40,868 nucleotides of DNA from an uncultured Desulfotomaculum sp. (GTDB lineage Bacteria; Bacillota; Desulfotomaculia; Desulfotomaculales; Desulfotomaculaceae): NCBI GenBank assembly GCA_946411205.1, contig CAMKDG010000014.1, positions 1 to 40,868 of the forward strand, read 5' to 3'. Position 1 is the first letter of the stretch; every line of letters starts with the position of its first letter. A model generated the notes under the pieces. That model worked only from the letters and a program-made list of their open reading frames with translations, was not told where the DNA came from and ran no database searches. Of the stretch, positions 1 through 6,933 are shown in pieces. The position numbers and the translations under genes are program-made.

Positions 1-26
1 ACCTATGCATCCATCATCTTCTGTTT

Positions 27-40
27 AGTTTTCAAAGACC
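27..40 (-). promoter_or_regulatory. boxA-like antitermination element of a probable rRNA leader
   Basis: On the minus strand this reads GGTCTTTGAAAACT followed by AAACAG. It resembles the boxA and processing sequence found in the leaders of Firmicute rRNA operons (TGTTCTTTGAAAACT type). It lies about 35 bases downstream of the promoter at 76-104. The inference is that an rRNA operon, with 16S first, begins beyond the left edge of the window. A similar sequence can also occur in the 16S-23S spacer, but the adjacent promoter favours a leader. Confidence 0.55.
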
Positions 41-75
41 GTTTTTGCTTGGCCCGATCTCGCGACCGGAACTTT

Positions 76-104
76 ATCTTACCACTATCAGTACTTTAAA
101 TCAA
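76..104 (-). promoter_or_regulatory. Sigma-A type promoter, leftward, probable rRNA operon
   Basis: The minus strand shows TTGATT (99-104) as -35 and TAAGAT (76-81) as -10, separated by exactly 17 bases. Transcription would start near position 69 and run off the left edge through the boxA-like element at 27-40. No open reading frame follows within the window, which fits a stable-RNA operon. The assignment to rRNA is inference. Confidence 0.55.
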
Positions 105-279
105 GTGGTAATTTTTTCATCACCTTGTGGCGACATTTGTTATATTAACATACATATTAGCATGACGCAAGTGTATTTTTGTTTTTTATTTTATTTTTGA
201 ATCTTTTATTATTAAAATATAAACACTCTATAGAAGTAATTAGAAAAACTTGGCTTGCGCCTAAAAGTGAAGTAAAAAA

Positions 280-299
280 GACCGGGATTAATCCCAGTC
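280..299 (-). terminator. Terminator containing the chemoreceptor stop codon
   Basis: A near-perfect 20-base palindrome (one G-T wobble) covers the last codons and the TAA stop of the chemoreceptor gene, and is followed on the minus strand by six T residues (274-279). The stop codon sits at the hairpin centre. Confidence 0.8.
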
Positions 300-2123
300 T
301 ATTCCACTATTGCTCTCTAATAATTTGTCGTCATATACAACAATAGGTTCATTATTGCCATACTTTTTATATACGTCACATTCTTTACACTGTCTTACAT
401 CATTGCCCTTTTCGCCTTTGCAATGGGTTCCTTTGAGATTCCAACAAGGATAGCTGGGGAATTTACTAACCTTGCATTGATCTGGGTTACGACCTTCCTC
501 GCGGCAGTTTTTAGTTTCAGAGCAGTGTTCTTTTCCTTCCCAGAAGTCTCCCTGCTTTTCTTCATGAATCCTAAAGTGATTGGTTATTTCACTAAATTCC
601 TGCGCCATCTTGGCCAGACTCACTGAGGACTGGGCAATTTGTTCCACCGCGGAGTTTACTTGATCCGTAGATTGGGCCAACTCTTGGGTGGCATCACTGG
701 TTTGCTCGGTGGCCACAGATATTTCTGAGATATATTGACTGCTGTTAACTACTTTATCTACAATCTGCCGCAAGGACTGTCCTGCCTTTTCTACTACAAT
801 AACTCCTTCATTCACTTCCTTAGCACCGATTTCCATCGCATTGACAGCTTGCTCAATATCCTGCCTAATTTCGGTGACGATCGTAGAAATTTCTTTGGCT
901 GCTGCCGCTGATTTTTCTGCTAAACTGCGAACCTCCTCAGCTACGACAGCAAATCCTTTACCATGTTCCCCAGCCCTAGCTGCTTCGATGGCAGCATTTA
1001 ATGCCAATAGATTCGTTTGATCTGCAATCCCGGTAATGGCTTCTATAATTTGACCAATTTGTTTGGACTGCTCGGATAGCTTTCCCATAACTTGGGTACT
1101 GTTATTAACCGTAGAACTGATGCTTTCCATTTTAGTGATAACATCTTGAACCGAGCGCCCGCCTTCCCGGGCCACTTCCTCGGCTTCTCTGGAGACGGCC
1201 GAGGCACCGGTGGCATTGGCAGCCTGGTTTTCCGCTGTAGCAGCCAATTCGGTGGTTAAGCCTGCAATGCCATGCACATTAGCACTGACCTCTTGACTAG
1301 CAGCCGACATTTGTTGGCTGTGGGCAGCTAATGTCATACTATCTGTAACAATCAGGCTAATTACTTGTTTAAGTTCATCCTCCATCTTCTGAAAGGCCCT
1401 AGCCAAATCGCCGATTTCATCCTTTTGGTTCAAATCGTCCATTGTTTGGGTAAGGTCTCCCTCAGCCAATGCCTCGGCCCGCTTAATAAGCTTCTTTAAG
1501 GGATTAGTGATCTGACGGCTCATGATCAGACTAATAGTAATGCCGATTAATGCTGCCAAAACTGTAAAAATGAAGCCATATTGAACGGCATGTTTGCCAG
1601 CGGTAGCAACAATCTCCTGTTGCTGAGTCACTTCTTTCTTGCGATCTTCAACAAACTTACCTAAATCTGTTTCTATCGCTTCACCAAGGGGAGTAACCTT
1701 TTCAGCGTAAATACGATTGGCTGATTCACGGTCACCGGCCGCCACCGCAGGCTGAATCTCATTATTAAAAACCATAATCAGACGCTCTTCATTCTGCAAT
1801 ACCTTTTGTAAATGTTGCTTCACTTCTTCTCTTTTAGTATCCTGAATAAATTGTTCCATTTGTTTTTGGGTCTGATTGCTAAGTTCTTTAAAATGATTCG
1901 CTTGTTCTACTTGTTGGAAGAGGAGGTATTCTGCCAATGCAGAATTTTGATGCTCTGATATCCCTTTCAACTCTAAACCCTGCATAGCCCGTTCCGTCCA
2001 TCTCTGCTCTTGTTGAACGCTGGTATTCGCTAGGTTTATTTTTTGTTGTACCAACACCTGTGAAATAACGCCTACCAACACCACAACCAGTACCGTGGTG
2101 AGGATTTTATTGCTTAATTTCAA
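288..2123 (-). CDS. Methyl-accepting chemotaxis protein with Cys-rich C-terminal tail
   Basis: Transmembrane chemoreceptor of 611 residues that would signal to CheA/CheW at the membrane. An N-terminal membrane segment (about residues 5-25) is followed by an extracytoplasmic helical sensor region (about 26-175), a second membrane segment (about 178-200), a HAMP domain and the long signalling coiled coil. The conserved hairpin tip includes [20 protein letters not shown] and [20 protein letters not shown]. After the signalling domain comes an unusual tail of about 87 residues with seven cysteines, including [10 protein letters not shown] and [15 protein letters not shown] start at 2123 is chosen because AAGGAG lies 10 bases upstream; the longer frame from 2150 would place the ribosome binding site inside the coding sequence. 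The ligand is unknown; the helical sensor resembles the four-helix-bundle type. No che genes are nearby, so this is an orphan receptor. Confidence 0.93.
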   Translation of the reverse strand: MKLSNKILTTVLVVVLVGVISQVLVQQKINLANTSVQQEQRWTERAMQGLELKGISEHQNSALAEYLLFQQVEQANHFKELSNQTQKQMEQFIQDTKREEVKQHLQKVLQNEERLIMVFNNEIQPAVAAGDRESANRIYAEKVTPLGEAIETDLGKFVEDRKKEVTQQQEIVATAGKHAVQYGFIFTVLAALIGITISLIMSRQITNPLKKLIKRAEALAEGDLTQTMDDLNQKDEIGDLARAFQKMEDELKQVISLIVTDSMTLAAHSQQMSAASQEVSANVHGIAGLTTELAATAENQAANATGASAVSREAEEVAREGGRSVQDVITKMESISSTVNNSTQVMGKLSEQSKQIGQIIEAITGIADQTNLLALNAAIEAARAGEHGKGFAVVAEEVRSLAEKSAAAAKEISTIVTEIRQDIEQAVNAMEIGAKEVNEGVIVVEKAGQSLRQIVDKVVNSSQYISEISVATEQTSDATQELAQSTDQVNSAVEQIAQSSVSLAKMAQEFSEITNHFRIHEEKQGDFWEGKEHCSETKNCREEGRNPDQCKVSKFPSYPCWNLKGTHCKGEKGNDVRQCKECDVYKKYGNNEPIVVYDDKLLESNSGIDWD

Positions 2124-2135
2124 AGATAACTCGCT

Positions 2136-2182
2136 CCTTCCTAACTTCAATATGCTTAGTATACAACAATTAGTTAGGAAGG
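2136..2182. repeat. Inverted repeat across the chemoreceptor ribosome binding site
   Basis: CCTTCCTAAC (2136-2145) and GTTAGGAAGG (2173-2182) are perfect 10-base inverted copies separated by 27 bases. On the minus strand the second arm of the hairpin carries the GGAAGGAG ribosome binding site of the chemoreceptor. It could bind a regulator as DNA or mask the ribosome binding site as RNA; the sequence alone does not decide. Confidence 0.5.
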
Positions 2183-2351
2183 AAAACCATGGTAAATATA
2201 AAATTAATATCTGTAATATATATGTAACCCTTTCAATAAACCTACCTTAATTTTAAGGTAACTTCCTTTTAAAAATTAATAAAACCCCTTCCTTTTTCCC
2301 TCTTCCTTTGGTATTCTATTCGATGGCATAAATAACACGGGGAGAGACAGC

Positions 2352-2744
2352 ATGCAATTTCATTATTTTAGACCCCAAATTCCTGCCCACCGCACGCAGC
2401 TTAGGTCTTTTTTCCAAACAGATGAAACAACCAGAACTTTTGAAAATAATTTAGCATGTTTATGGGATGCTGAGAACGATAAATTACTGGTAACATTGCG
2501 CGGAAACAAAGTTATTGGAGCAACTTGGTTAAGGAAAAGTAATACCGGACTTTATATCAAGTATATGCATGTGATAACCCCTTCTCAGGGGATTGGTCGG
2601 AAAATGGTGGAATATCTGAAAAACCAACAACAGATTTTAGAGTGTTGGTCTGTTTATGAAGCCAAAGGTTTTTGGCGAAAGGTAGGTTTTAAAGCAGCAG
2701 ACTCCTATGGAGCAATGGTTTATCAGCCAAGACTTGCCTCGTAA
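2352..2744 (+). CDS. Small GNAT-family N-acetyltransferase-like protein
   Basis: A protein of 130 residues, one of only three plus-strand genes. The middle has the pattern of a GNAT acetyl-CoA binding fold: a strand ending in YIKYMHVITPS, then QGIGRKMVEYLKN, which matches the Q/R-x-x-G-x-G/A pyrophosphate-binding motif, then a late strand near YEAKGFWRKVGFK, typical of the GNAT C-terminus. It is shorter than usual (about 145-180), with a reduced N-terminal half. The ATG is preceded by GGGGAGAG. The substrate cannot be deduced. It is transcribed alone, divergently from the chemoreceptor and convergently with the flavin-reductase-like gene. Confidence 0.75.
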   Translation: MQFHYFRPQIPAHRTQLRSFFQTDETTRTFENNLACLWDAENDKLLVTLRGNKVIGATWLRKSNTGLYIKYMHVITPSQGIGRKMVEYLKNQQQILECWSVYEAKGFWRKVGFKAADSYGAMVYQPRLAS

Positions 2745-2774
2745 AAACACCACCCTGCGGGTGGTGTTTTTACG
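2741..2774. terminator. Bidirectional terminator after the acetyltransferase gene
   Basis: A perfect hairpin with arms GTAAAAACACCACCC and GGGTGGTGTTTTTAC. The left arm includes the TAA stop codon (2742-2744). The T-run on either strand allows it to act in both directions. Confidence 0.85.
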
Positions 2775-2789
2775 CTATTCTTTAGAAAA

Positions 2790-2821
2790 ATAAACCCCAC
2801 GGTTAATCATCGCGGGGTTTA
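2790..2821 (-). terminator. Terminator after the flavin-reductase-like gene
   Basis: On the minus strand AAACCCCGCG and CGTGGGGTTT form a stem, followed by ATTTTT. It lies 16 bases beyond the stop codon of the gene ending at 2837. Confidence 0.75.
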
Positions 2822-2836
2822 GCAACCTACAAAGCT

Positions 2837-3343
2837 TTACTCCTCTATATAACAGGCCACAATCTCACCATAGTACATCACATGGTAATCATTTTTAGGA
2901 TAGGCCAGTTTCCTAGTCTTTAGTTCTAGCAAGGCAGGTTCCATGGTCTGCTGATAGATTACTTTACATTCGTAGTGTAGTTCACATTCGCCAACAATTG
3001 GGCTGTTAACCACTTTACCAGGTTCGGCGGTGAGGTTGCACTCTTTAAATTTGTCAAATTCCCGACCGGATTTGGTACCACAGAAGGCCAATGCTTTTTT
3101 GAGGTCTTTTTTAATAGGAATACTGACGGTAAACTCTCGGGCATTCTCCAGTAAATTGTAGGTGTATCTGGAGTGTCTAACCATTACCATAAAGACAGGT
3201 TTTTGCCAGGTAATACCGATGGTTCCCCAGCCAATGGTCATAGTATTAACGCGCTCTCCGTCTTTTACTGTGAGAAAGGCACCCTTAGGCAGTTGTTCCA
3301 ATGCATCTTTAAGATAGTCATTGTATTTTACGTCCTCTTTCAT
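2837..3343 (-). CDS. Flavin reductase-like domain protein (FMN-binding split barrel)
   Basis: A 168-residue protein of the flavin reductase/flavoredoxin-like split-barrel family, expected to bind FMN in the cytoplasm and to reduce it or pass electrons. Typical features are the early strand GAFLTVKDGERVNTMTIGW, the segment KPVFMVMVRHSRYTYNLLEN that contacts flavin, and REFTVSIP with a following GTKSGREFDKF loop. Length and motif order match the family. The ATG has a GGGGGGAG ribosome binding site. It is a single-gene unit between two terminator regions. The electron partner is unknown; related proteins occur in anaerobes as flavoredoxins. Confidence 0.85.
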   Translation of the reverse strand: MKEDVKYNDYLKDALEQLPKGAFLTVKDGERVNTMTIGWGTIGITWQKPVFMVMVRHSRYTYNLLENAREFTVSIPIKKDLKKALAFCGTKSGREFDKFKECNLTAEPGKVVNSPIVGECELHYECKVIYQQTMEPALLELKTRKLAYPKNDYHVMYYGEIVACYIEE

Positions 3344-3396
3344 GCTACTCCCCCCTTTTCACTTTCATAATGTAAAAAATTTCTATTGACGAAAGT

Positions 3397-3434
3397 ATAA
3401 GCAAAACTAAGGTTCTGTCTACGTCGTAAGCCAA
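3397..3434. repeat. Dispersed ATAAGCAAA element, copy 1
   Basis: This intergenic stretch shares ATAAGCAAARCTAARG, then a CTGTCTA core and a TAAGC/TTAGC end with the stretch at 29391-29456. A related hairpin is at 22704-22789. Matches are degenerate. Confidence 0.4.
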
Positions 3435-3444
3435 TCTTTTCTAA

Positions 3445-4170
3445 TTAGCTCCCTATTTGAACAGGTAGGTATTCTACTAGCCTTACTGTGTTCTTTGTTA
3501 TTTGACAGGTTATGGCAAATATCTCCACACCACAGGCCGCTGCTTGGTGAAGGGCCCTGGTAAAGTTGGGATCGGTTACGTGGTTTGGAGAAAAAATCTT
3601 CGCGTCGTTACGCTGAACCACAAAGATTACCGCCGCCCGTAAGCCCTCTTGGACAACTTTGCAAAGTTCCAACAGGTGTTTAGTGCCCCTTATGGAGGGG
3701 GCATCGGGAAATCTGGCCAGTCCATCGTCCACTAAGGTTACAGATTTAATCTCAATCAGACAGCGTCCGCGGTCTCCCTTGAGATACAAATCAAAACGAC
3801 TGTCTCCAAAACCTACTTCTTTTTTGATTTCCTGGTAGCCCGCAAACTCTGCCAAAGCATGCTCGGCTAAGACTTTATACAGTAGCCGATTAGGCAGCAG
3901 AGAATCTACTGAAACCAATATCTCTCCGTAATGGGCCAAATGGATCCGGAATTTTGTTCGCATGCCCTCGGGCATGGGAGATACATAAACGGTGTTGCCA
4001 GGAAAGAGTAGCTCTTTCATCCTCCCGGAGCTGGGTACATGGGCGGGATAGATTTCTCCAGCCACCTGTACCAAACCCACAAAGCGATTTTTCCGTTCTA
4101 TAAAGGTAGCCTCGCTTAACTCTGGCAGAGAAATGGTTATTTCCCTTGCCTTATTAGGGAGTCCACTCAA
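3445..4170 (-). CDS. sfsA: SfsA family protein
   Basis: A 241-residue protein of the sugar fermentation stimulation (SfsA) family, which has an N-terminal OB-like fold and a C-terminal nuclease-like (PD-(D/E)xK-type) domain. Seen here are the N-terminal hallmark ERKNRFVGLVQVAGE followed by HVPSSGRMKELLFPGNTVYV, and the C-terminal GRCLIEIKSVTLVDDGLARF with PDAPSIRGTKHLLEL. EIK could be the nuclease-type acidic/lysine pair. The TTG at 4170 is chosen because GGAG lies 9 bases upstream and the protein then begins close to family starts; a longer frame from 4221 is open but lacks such a site. The start lies inside the end of obg (17-base overlap), so translation is probably coupled. The cellular role is not well established for the family. 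Confidence 0.88.
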   Translation of the reverse strand: MSGLPNKAREITISLPELSEATFIERKNRFVGLVQVAGEIYPAHVPSSGRMKELLFPGNTVYVSPMPEGMRTKFRIHLAHYGEILVSVDSLLPNRLLYKVLAEHALAEFAGYQEIKKEVGFGDSRFDLYLKGDRGRCLIEIKSVTLVDDGLARFPDAPSIRGTKHLLELCKVVQEGLRAAVIFVVQRNDAKIFSPNHVTDPNFTRALHQAAACGVEIFAITCQITKNTVRLVEYLPVQIGS

Positions 4171-5425
4171 ATTCCCAGTCTCCAATACGTACAATATCGC
4201 CTTCTCTAACCCCGGCCCCAATAAGCCCTTTTTCCAAACCCATCAACCGCATAATCTTCTGTAGTCTTTCCACAGATTCTTCTTCTTCCAGGTAGGTCAT
4301 GGCAACATGACGCTCTATTTCTCTGCCGGTAACGCGCCAGTTCCCGTCGAAGTCCCGATTAATGTTAAAACGATCTGCCGATTCAAAAACCGTTGTAAGC
4401 TCTTCTGACGGTTCTTCAGGAGCTATTTTAGGCAGTTCTTCTAGCCAGTCGGCAACACGACGCACTACTTTATCTAAGCCTTCTCCAGTAGCTGCTGAGA
4501 TAGGGAAAATTTCATAAGTATCTCCCAATGCTTCCCGGAGACGAGCTAAATTTTCGTCTGCTTGGGGCTGTACGTCCATTTTATTGGCAGCAATAATCTG
4601 CGGACGTTTTGCCAACCGAGCATCGTATAATTCTAACTCCCGGTTAATGGTCTTGATATCCTCCACCGGGTCCCGCCCTTCGGTACCCGCAATGTCCACC
4701 ACGTGAATGAGCAACCGGGTACGCTCGGTATGGCGTAGGAATTCATGCCCAAGCCCCACGCCCTGGGAAGCTCCTTCGATAAGTCCAGGAATATCTGCTA
4801 GGACAAAGCTATCATCACCTACTGCTACCACCCCAAGGTTAGGCACCAATGTGGTGAAGGGATAATCAGCAATTTTAGGTTTCGCTGCCGATACCATTGA
4901 GATAAAGGTAGATTTTCCGGCATTGGGAAAACCAATGAGCCCTACATCGGCGATGAGCTTGAGTTCCAGCTCTACCCATAATTCTTCCCCGGGTTCACCT
5001 TTTTCAGCAATACGAGGTGCCTTATTAACAGCCGAGGCGAAGCGCATATTGCCCCGGCCTCCCCGGCCCCCTTTGGCCACAACAATTCGCTGGCCATCTT
5101 CCACTAGGTCGGCGATGAGTCGACCGGATTCTGCGTCCCGCACTACCGTACCTGCGGGCACCGTAACAACGAGGTCTTCTCCTGCGGCACCATGCATGTT
5201 TTTTCCCATGCCATGGGTACCGCGGTCAGCTTTGAAGTGTCTTTTATAGCGAAACTCTTGGAGTGTATTGAGTCCTTCATCAGCCACAAAGATTAAATCT
5301 CCGCCCCGACCACCATCTCCACCCCAGGGTCCGCCCAGGGGGACGTATTTTTCCCGGCGCATAGCGATACAACCATTGCCGCCATCGCCGCCTTTGATAT
5401 AAATTTTCGCCCTATCATAGAACAT
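4154..5425 (-). CDS. obg: GTPase Obg (CgtA)
   Basis: Essential ribosome-associated GTPase of 423 residues, involved in 50S maturation and, in sporulating Firmicutes, in stress and sporulation signalling. The glycine-rich Obg fold comes first (FYDRAKIYIKGGDGGNGC, then repeated GGxGG segments, about residues 1-158). The G domain has GFPNAGKST (P-loop), DIPGLIEGAS (G3), NKMD (G4) and ISAATGEG (G5). The C-terminal OCT domain (about 345-423) starts at TTVFESADRFNINRD. The ATG at 5425 is preceded by GGGTGATC; an in-frame GTG four codons upstream would overlap that site. It lies downstream of spo0B, as in Bacillus, and overlaps sfsA. Confidence 0.97.
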   Translation of the reverse strand: MFYDRAKIYIKGGDGGNGCIAMRREKYVPLGGPWGGDGGRGGDLIFVADEGLNTLQEFRYKRHFKADRGTHGMGKNMHGAAGEDLVVTVPAGTVVRDAESGRLIADLVEDGQRIVVAKGGRGGRGNMRFASAVNKAPRIAEKGEPGEELWVELELKLIADVGLIGFPNAGKSTFISMVSAAKPKIADYPFTTLVPNLGVVAVGDDSFVLADIPGLIEGASQGVGLGHEFLRHTERTRLLIHVVDIAGTEGRDPVEDIKTINRELELYDARLAKRPQIIAANKMDVQPQADENLARLREALGDTYEIFPISAATGEGLDKVVRRVADWLEELPKIAPEEPSEELTTVFESADRFNINRDFDGNWRVTGREIERHVAMTYLEEEESVERLQKIMRLMGLEKGLIGAGVREGDIVRIGDWEFEWTP

Positions 5426-5473
5426 TAATATGATCACCCAATATTATTATTTACTATTTTTAGCTTCCTAAGC

Positions 5474-6034
5474 CTAGTTTTTCGGAAATATCAAATAGAT
5501 TTCCGCTTCTTTTTCCGTTACTGCCAAGTGAGAACTACTGTTATAAGCTGCTAACGCCTCTTTGAGTGCCATTCTTTCTTCGGCATCCTTGACAATCTCC
5601 GCAGGGACACCGGGGAAACCCAATTTGATGGTGATTTTTTTCTCCCCTTCATTGATGGACAATTTTAGGCGACGGTCACTAACTTCCGGTGGCGCCAGAA
5701 ATTTCAAAGCATGGTTAATGCATTGATTGAGAGAATAGCTCACCACTTCTCCTGGGACAGTTAGAGACTCCAGGGTGCTTTGGATATCATACTGAAATTG
5801 CACCTGGTATTTAGTAGCTTCATTATTGGCTATTAACAAAACAGCCTTGATCTCCGGAGATTTAATCCGGGTAATGCGGCTTAACATTTCGTATTCTTTG
5901 CTAACTTGTTGGATATAGTCCCTTACTCTTTCCCCTTTGTTTAACTGGAGCAGACCGGAAATAACTTGCAAATGATTTAAAAAATCATGTCTTTGCACTT
6001 GAAAAACTTCCAACAGACCGTTAACCTCCACCAC
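5474..6034 (-). CDS. spo0B: Spo0B-like sporulation initiation phosphotransferase
   Basis: A 186-residue Spo0B-type protein. In Bacillus, Spo0B passes phosphate from Spo0F to Spo0A. The N-terminal helical hairpin carries the phospho-accepting motif QRHDFLNHLQVISGLLQL (His at about residue 16). The C-terminal part keeps a degenerate N-box-like SLNQCINHALKFL but shows no DxGxG ATP-binding box, as expected of a phosphotransferase and not a kinase. Its length is close to Bacillus Spo0B (192). Position between rpmA and obg is the same as in Bacillus. The GTG start has AGGAAG 9 bases upstream. A diverged histidine kinase fragment is the alternative, but synteny argues for Spo0B. Confidence 0.85.
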   Translation of the reverse strand: MVEVNGLLEVFQVQRHDFLNHLQVISGLLQLNKGERVRDYIQQVSKEYEMLSRITRIKSPEIKAVLLIANNEATKYQVQFQYDIQSTLESLTVPGEVVSYSLNQCINHALKFLAPPEVSDRRLKLSINEGEKKITIKLGFPGVPAEIVKDAEERMALKEALAAYNSSSHLAVTEKEAEIYLIFPKN

Positions 6035-6115
6035 TTGGGCATACTTCCTTTCAGCACCATATTATGGAAGATATTCGACAGCTGGATTAAATTTCCTCCC
6101 GCAAAGGGTACTAAA

Positions 6116-6141
6116 AAACCAGCCTAAGATTAGGCTGGTTT
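6116..6141 (-). terminator. Terminator between rpmA and spo0B
   Basis: A perfect 12-bp stem, AAACCAGCCTAA and its complement with a 2-base centre, is followed on the minus strand by TTTAG (total T-run of six). It starts 6 bases past the rpmA stop codon. It would separate high ribosomal-protein expression from spo0B-obg-sfsA, which presumably depend on read-through or a local promoter. Confidence 0.8.
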
Positions 6142-6146
6142 CAAAA

Positions 6147-6416
6147 TTACTGAGCAATAATTTCGGGAACTACGATACTTACTTGTTTCTGATCCCGGCC
6201 TTTACGCTCGAATTTAACAATACCATCTACTTTGGCAAACAGGGTGTCGTCGTTACCGCGACCTACGTTAGTACCGGGGTAAATACGAGTACCACGCTGT
6301 CTAACCAGAATGCTACCGGCAGATACGAATTTGCCGTCGCCTTCTTTTACCCCAAGCCGTTTAGACTCGGAATCACGACCGTTCCGTGAACTACCTACAC
6401 CTTTCTTATGAGCCAT
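6147..6416 (-). CDS. rpmA: 50S ribosomal protein L27 (non-extended form)
   Basis: Ribosomal protein L27, 89 residues, at the peptidyl-transferase centre of the 50S subunit. The protein begins [20 protein letters not shown] and continues with the family core [19 protein letters not shown] and [14 protein letters not shown]. Many Firmicute L27 proteins start with a short extra peptide ending in Phe that the protease Prp (YsxB) must remove; this one starts directly like the E. coli form. The prp gene, which normally lies between rplU and rpmA, is absent: only 37 bases separate the two. The ATG is preceded by GGAGGTGGG. Confidence 0.98.
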   Translation of the reverse strand: MAHKKGVGSSRNGRDSESKRLGVKEGDGKFVSAGSILVRQRGTRIYPGTNVGRGNDDTLFAKVDGIVKFERKGRDQKQVSIVVPEIIAQ

Positions 6417-6453
6417 AGTGTCCCACCTCCTTACGGGGTTCTATTAAATAGAA

Positions 6454-6765
6454 TTAAGCTTCAATCTTTTCAACTACTACCTGCGTGAAAGGTTGACGAT
6501 GACCTTTCTTACGGCGATAGTTTTTCTTAGCTTTATACTTGAATACAATGATCTTTTGGCCTTTGCCGTGGCGAACAACGTCCAGGACTACTTTAGCACC
6601 TTCCACTTTGGGAGTACCTACTTTTACCTGTCCGTCTTTTTCCACCAGCAGAACTTCGGTTAATTCCACCTTTTGGCCTGCTTCGGCATTCAGCTTTTCA
6701 ATGTACAGGGTGTCACCTTCTTGAACCTTGTACTGCTTACCACCAGTAATCACTACTGCGTACAT
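6454..6765 (-). CDS. rplU: 50S ribosomal protein L21
   Basis: Ribosomal protein L21, 103 residues, binding 23S rRNA in the 50S subunit. It starts [18 protein letters not shown] and ends in the basic stretch [20 protein letters not shown], as in the family. The ATG at 6765 has GGGGAGGTG upstream. The frame stays open for another 45 codons to 6900, but that part is the RNA leader and not protein. Transcribed from its own promoter at 6873-6900, with L27 following. Confidence 0.98.
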   Translation of the reverse strand: MYAVVITGGKQYKVQEGDTLYIEKLNAEAGQKVELTEVLLVEKDGQVKVGTPKVEGAKVVLDVVRHGKGQKIIVFKYKAKKNYRRKKGHRQPFTQVVVEKIEA

Positions 6766-6866
6766 ACCTACACCTCCCCATCTTTTAGGACTCGCCATCA
6801 AGGTACCGGCAAGCGGTTTGCAAACCTCTGCTGTGCGGTATTGGGTAGGCAGAAAGAAGCCTACAT
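6766..6866 (-). ncRNA. Ribosomal protein L21 leader
   Basis: The 100-base leader before rplU has the features known for the Firmicute L21 leader: an opening hairpin (GTAGGC and GCCTAC arms, 6844-6864), then AATACCGCACAGCAG, and TGGCGAGTCCTAAAAG just before the ribosome binding site. It is believed to be a site for autoregulation by L21. The identification is from memory of the motif; a covariance-model search would settle it. Confidence 0.75.
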
Positions 6867-6872
6867 TTAGAT

Positions 6873-6900
6873 ATTTTAACATAGTTGGGATATTTGTCAA
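6873..6900 (-). promoter_or_regulatory. Promoter of rplU-rpmA
   Basis: On the minus strand TTGACA (6895-6900) and TAAAAT (6873-6878) are separated by 16 bases. The start site would be near 6866, at the beginning of the L21 leader. It gives the ribosomal protein genes a source of transcription independent of the upstream RNase G operon. Confidence 0.75.
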
Positions 6901-6933
6901 TGTTGCTTTGAATATTACTTTGCAGTCAGGCCG

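Noticed and set aside
6766..6900. N-terminal extension of L21 (45 codons)
   Set aside because: Corresponds to the L21 leader RNA; the strong ribosome binding site and conserved MYAVV start lie at 6765.
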